Part shown: piece after piece, positions 31,072 to 32,863 of the stretch
Layout: every line of letters starts with the position of its first letter
How positions within the stretch are numbered: the first letter of the stretch is position 1
Source of the DNA: an uncultured Armatimonadota bacterium
GTDB taxonomy: Bacteria; Armatimonadota; Fimbriimonadia; Fimbriimonadales; Fimbriimonadaceae
Direction: 5' to 3'
Assembly: GCA_903833215.1 (NCBI GenBank)
Contig: CAILEM010000103.1
Location: forward strand, 1-32,863
DNA length: 32,863 nt
The notes under the pieces: generated by a model
What the model was told of the DNA's origin: nothing
The model's input: only the letters and a program-made list of their open reading frames with translations
Databases searched by the model: none
Made by a program: the position numbers and the translations under genes

Positions 31072-31653
31072 ATGTCACAAGACTCACTCGCCTCAAATCC
31101 GCCAACTCCCAAAGCGATGCGACGATACCGTCGCATCGCTTATCTCGTTTACATCCTCGTCGGCAAACATCTTCCGCCAACGAATCGACGTCGCCTTGGC
31201 AGGCAAGTGATTCGCGCTTTACGGGGCTGGTGTGGGGCAATGATGTTTGATGCCTGCGGGCGTGAAGTCAACGTCGAAGCCGGCGCGGATTTTGGGAAAG
31301 GGAAGGGAATCTCTATCGGCAACCGATCCGGAATTGGAATTCGGGCAAGGCTGGATTCACCAGTCTCCATCGGTAACGACGTGATGATGGCTCCCGATGT
31401 CCTCATCTTTACGCGCGGACATCGTTTTAGCCGGTTGGATATTCCGATGATCGACCAAGGGGGATCTGATCCCAAGCCGGTGGTGATTGGTAACGATGTG
31501 TGGATCGGCGAGCGCGTTATCATCCTCCCTGGTGTGACAGTTGGTGATGGCGCGATTTTAGGGGCAGGGGCGGTCATACGGGAATCGGTTCCACCACTGG
31601 CGATCGTGGTTGGGAATCCGGGGCAGATACAGGGCTATCGCGAAGCGAGATAG
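31072..31653 (+). CDS. Hexapeptide-repeat (left-handed beta-helix) O-acyltransferase
   Basis: The 193-aa protein carries the isoleucine-patch hexapeptide repeats of maltose/galactoside O-acetyltransferase relatives: ISIGNRSGIGI, VSIGNDVMMAPDVLIFTRGH with the catalytic-type His, VVIGNDVWIGERVIILPGVT, VGDGAILGAGAVIRESVPPL and the closing VVGNPGQIQG. It probably acetylates a sugar in surface polysaccharide synthesis, which suits the glycosyltransferase that follows 36 nt later. ATG 31072 has AGGGGCGGG directly before it. A perfect 12-bp hairpin covers codons 14-23, including the alternative ATG 31117, so either the start or the hairpin's role needs care. Confidence 0.88.
   Translation: MSQDSLASNPPTPKAMRRYRRIAYLVYILVGKHLPPTNRRRLGRQVIRALRGWCGAMMFDACGREVNVEAGADFGKGKGISIGNRSGIGIRARLDSPVSIGNDVMMAPDVLIFTRGHRFSRLDIPMIDQGGSDPKPVVIGNDVWIGERVIILPGVTVGDGAILGAGAVIRESVPPLAIVVGNPGQIQGYREAR
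31113..31140 (+). terminator. Terminator-like hairpin inside the acyltransferase 5' coding region
   Basis: AGCGATGCGACG (31113-31124) pairs perfectly with CGTCGCATCGCT (31129-31140) across a 4-nt loop, followed by TATCTCGTTT. It sits 49 nt after the S9 peptidase stop and inside the reading frame of the acyltransferase. It may act as an intrinsic terminator, an attenuator, or an mRNA structure that limits translation. Confidence 0.55.
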
Positions 31654-31689
31654 AATCTTAACCTGACGCGCGTTTGAAGGAGTAAGAGT

Positions 31690-32580
31690 CTGAAACGTAT
31701 CGTATTGACTTTGGCAATCGGGAAACCCAAGTTCGCGCATTGTGCTCTTGGCCTTGGCCGCTCCCTCAAATTAATAGGCGACACAACCAAACGCGTCGTC
31801 ATCACCGACCAAACTGATTTTCCTTGGGACAAGTCATTCGATGAAATTCTGACTCCTCAAGACCCGTTTCAATGGACTCTGTTCAGCAAGCTGAGTGCGC
31901 TCGAAAGGACCGATGCCGATCAGGTGCTGTTCGTAGATGGAGATTGCTTAGCATTCAAACGCCTTGATCCCATCTTCGATTACTGCCAAGGAAAGGGAGT
32001 ATGCGTCCAGGGCAAGATGATCTCGTCCGGTAACTGGTACGGCGATGTGCCAACGCACCTCGCGAAGCACGGTGTTTCGGAGATGCCTCAGTTCAACGGG
32101 GGAATGATCTACTTCGAGCGCAGTCCCCAGTGTAAGGACCTCATTCGCGAGACTTTTGAAGAAGGACAGAAATTTAGCGAGTCGGGATTTCACTACGATA
32201 GCCCCCTCATTCCCGAAGAACCCTATCTGTCCCTGGCGATGGCGAAATTTGGATTTCAAAACCCAGGCAAAGCGCACCTCATCCCTGACGAAATGGATTT
32301 CACCAATTCCGCTACCGGCCTTATCGGCAAGTTGGATATGGACGTCATGCGCAATCGCTGCGCCTATGTGTGCCGAAGGTTCGACGTACGTTATGTCGAA
32401 CCCACCTTGTTCCACGCATCGCGATATATCAACTACTCGACCTATTGGAAGCAACTGGATCAACTGGAGTGGCTTGAAAAATACGAAGGCGAACACCCTT
32501 TCGGCTATATGAGCCCTTTGCAGAAGCTTGAGCGCTCAATCAATCGAAGATATTTGAAGTTGATCAAGAAGCTGGATTAG
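31690..32580 (+). CDS. GT-A type glycosyltransferase, probable CTG start
   Basis: The 296-aa protein looks like a retaining GT-A glycosyltransferase (family 8/glycogenin-like or a relative). FVDGDCLAF contains the DxD-type metal motif (DGD, 83-85), preceded by WTLFSKLSALERTDADQVL, and FNGGMIYFER and TNSATGLIGKL follow. Its acceptor is unknown; with the acyltransferase upstream it probably builds a surface glycan. The first standard start is TTG 31705, but AAGGAG (31677-31682) lies 7 nt before an in-frame CTG at 31690. Starting there adds the residues KRIV, giving (M)KRIVLTLAIGKPKFAHCALG, a full first beta strand. I therefore call CTG as the start. Confidence 0.8.
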   Translation: MKRIVLTLAIGKPKFAHCALGLGRSLKLIGDTTKRVVITDQTDFPWDKSFDEILTPQDPFQWTLFSKLSALERTDADQVLFVDGDCLAFKRLDPIFDYCQGKGVCVQGKMISSGNWYGDVPTHLAKHGVSEMPQFNGGMIYFERSPQCKDLIRETFEEGQKFSESGFHYDSPLIPEEPYLSLAMAKFGFQNPGKAHLIPDEMDFTNSATGLIGKLDMDVMRNRCAYVCRRFDVRYVEPTLFHASRYINYSTYWKQLDQLEWLEKYEGEHPFGYMSPLQKLERSINRRYLKLIKKLD

Positions 32581-32740
32581 CAGTTTATCGTTGCTGTTCG
32601 TGTGGCCCGTTCTCTAGTGGACGACGATTCTTATGACACCGCAATACAGTTTATAAAGCTTAGTGTTTTCTCAGGAGATGTGACTCTATTACCGTATTAT
32701 TACGGGTGTTCTGTCGAGAAAATCGGCTCTATGAGGTTTT

Positions 32741-32863
32741 GTGTGGGTGGAGTTCGAGTTTTCCAAGAAAGAACAGAATGGCAATTCTGAAGTTGTGAAA
32801 CTTTCTAAATCCTCTAGCGACGGTTTTGATTTCTTGAATAAGGGCATTGATAGCTTCTCCGTA
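32741..32863 (+). CDS. Possible partial ORF running off the right edge
   Basis: A frame opens after a TGA at 32732-32734 with GTG at 32741 or 32747 and stays open to the end of the window. The product is hydrophilic (FEFSKKEQNGNSEVVKLSKS, DGFDFLNKGIDSFSV) and unrecognised. The codons are more AT-rich than those of the other genes. The gap from 32581 to 32740 shows only a short palindrome (CCGTA/TACGG near 32691-32704). Confidence 0.3.
   Translation, partial: MWVEFEFSKKEQNGNSEVVKLSKSSSDGFDFLNKGIDSFSV

Noticed and set aside
29727-31136. 469-codon open frame on the minus strand
   Set aside because: It is antisense to the S9 peptidase, which has full catalytic motifs. Its own product has no recognisable domain, so it is a GC-bias shadow.
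32602-32790. 62-codon frame near the right end
   Set aside because: No start signal or family likeness, and it overlaps a frame that stays open to the window edge.

Overview
The window looks like a chromosomal segment of a free-living, moderately GC-rich bacterium. Several traits fit the Armatimonadota (Fimbriimonadia-like) or a neighbouring phylum: a stand-alone RHS core with a divergent tip, a prepilin-like protein of the FTLTELL type, an endonuclease-type MutL, and many lead genes that appear to be leaderless. This placement is inference from the sequence; no marker such as 16S rRNA is present. No tRNA, rRNA, CRISPR array, transposase or integrase was seen.

Layout. 1-2906: a family 2 glycosyltransferase, open at its left end, then an accessory cassette made of a short RHS core protein with a Cys-rich tip, a membrane-anchored unknown protein and a possible 40-aa ORF. 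2994-7520: a soluble PAS histidine kinase (-), diverging from mutL (+), a LolA-like exported protein and a cupin. 7703-10385: a Tat-exported class C beta-lactamase-like serine hydrolase (+), a decayed glycoside hydrolase 43 remnant (-) and an M23 metallopeptidase (-). 10632-12509: a secreted-type unknown protein whose start is unclear. 12513-14655 (-): an AraC regulator, a VOC protein and an HTH_42/AlkZ-like protein. 14819-17606 (-): a KOW/SH3-like protein coupled to YajQ, and dxs. 17833-18267: an Rcp1-type response regulator, followed by 600 bp of repeats. 18872-21728 (-): a tightly overlapping three-gene operon around an HTTM (vitamin K carboxylase-like) membrane protein. 21805-24714 (-): a TPR protein with a strong terminator, and threonine dehydrogenase. 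25241-28656: an accessory stretch with a prepilin-like protein, a small membrane protein, a single-WD40 fragment, a 48-aa ORF coupled to an unknown gene, and a HigBA toxin-antitoxin pair with an extra XRE antitoxin. 28881-32580: an S9 dipeptidyl-peptidase, a hexapeptide acyltransferase with a terminator-like hairpin inside its 5' end, and a glycosyltransferase that probably starts at CTG.

Expression signals. Nine genes, mostly the first of a transcription unit, carry a TANNNT box ending only 6 to 9 nt before the start codon and have no ribosome binding site. This is the arrangement expected for leaderless mRNAs. Most genes inside operons have clear AGGAG-type sites and several overlap by ATGA or TTGA. 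The TANNNT rule was used here to correct several starts (tdh 24714, TPR protein 23640, LolA-like 6419, kinase 4439).

The most interesting items are the leaderless signature, the HTTM operon, the RHS/tip cassettes, the HigBA locus with a second antitoxin, the tandem repeat array after the response regulator, and the hairpin inside the acyltransferase gene.
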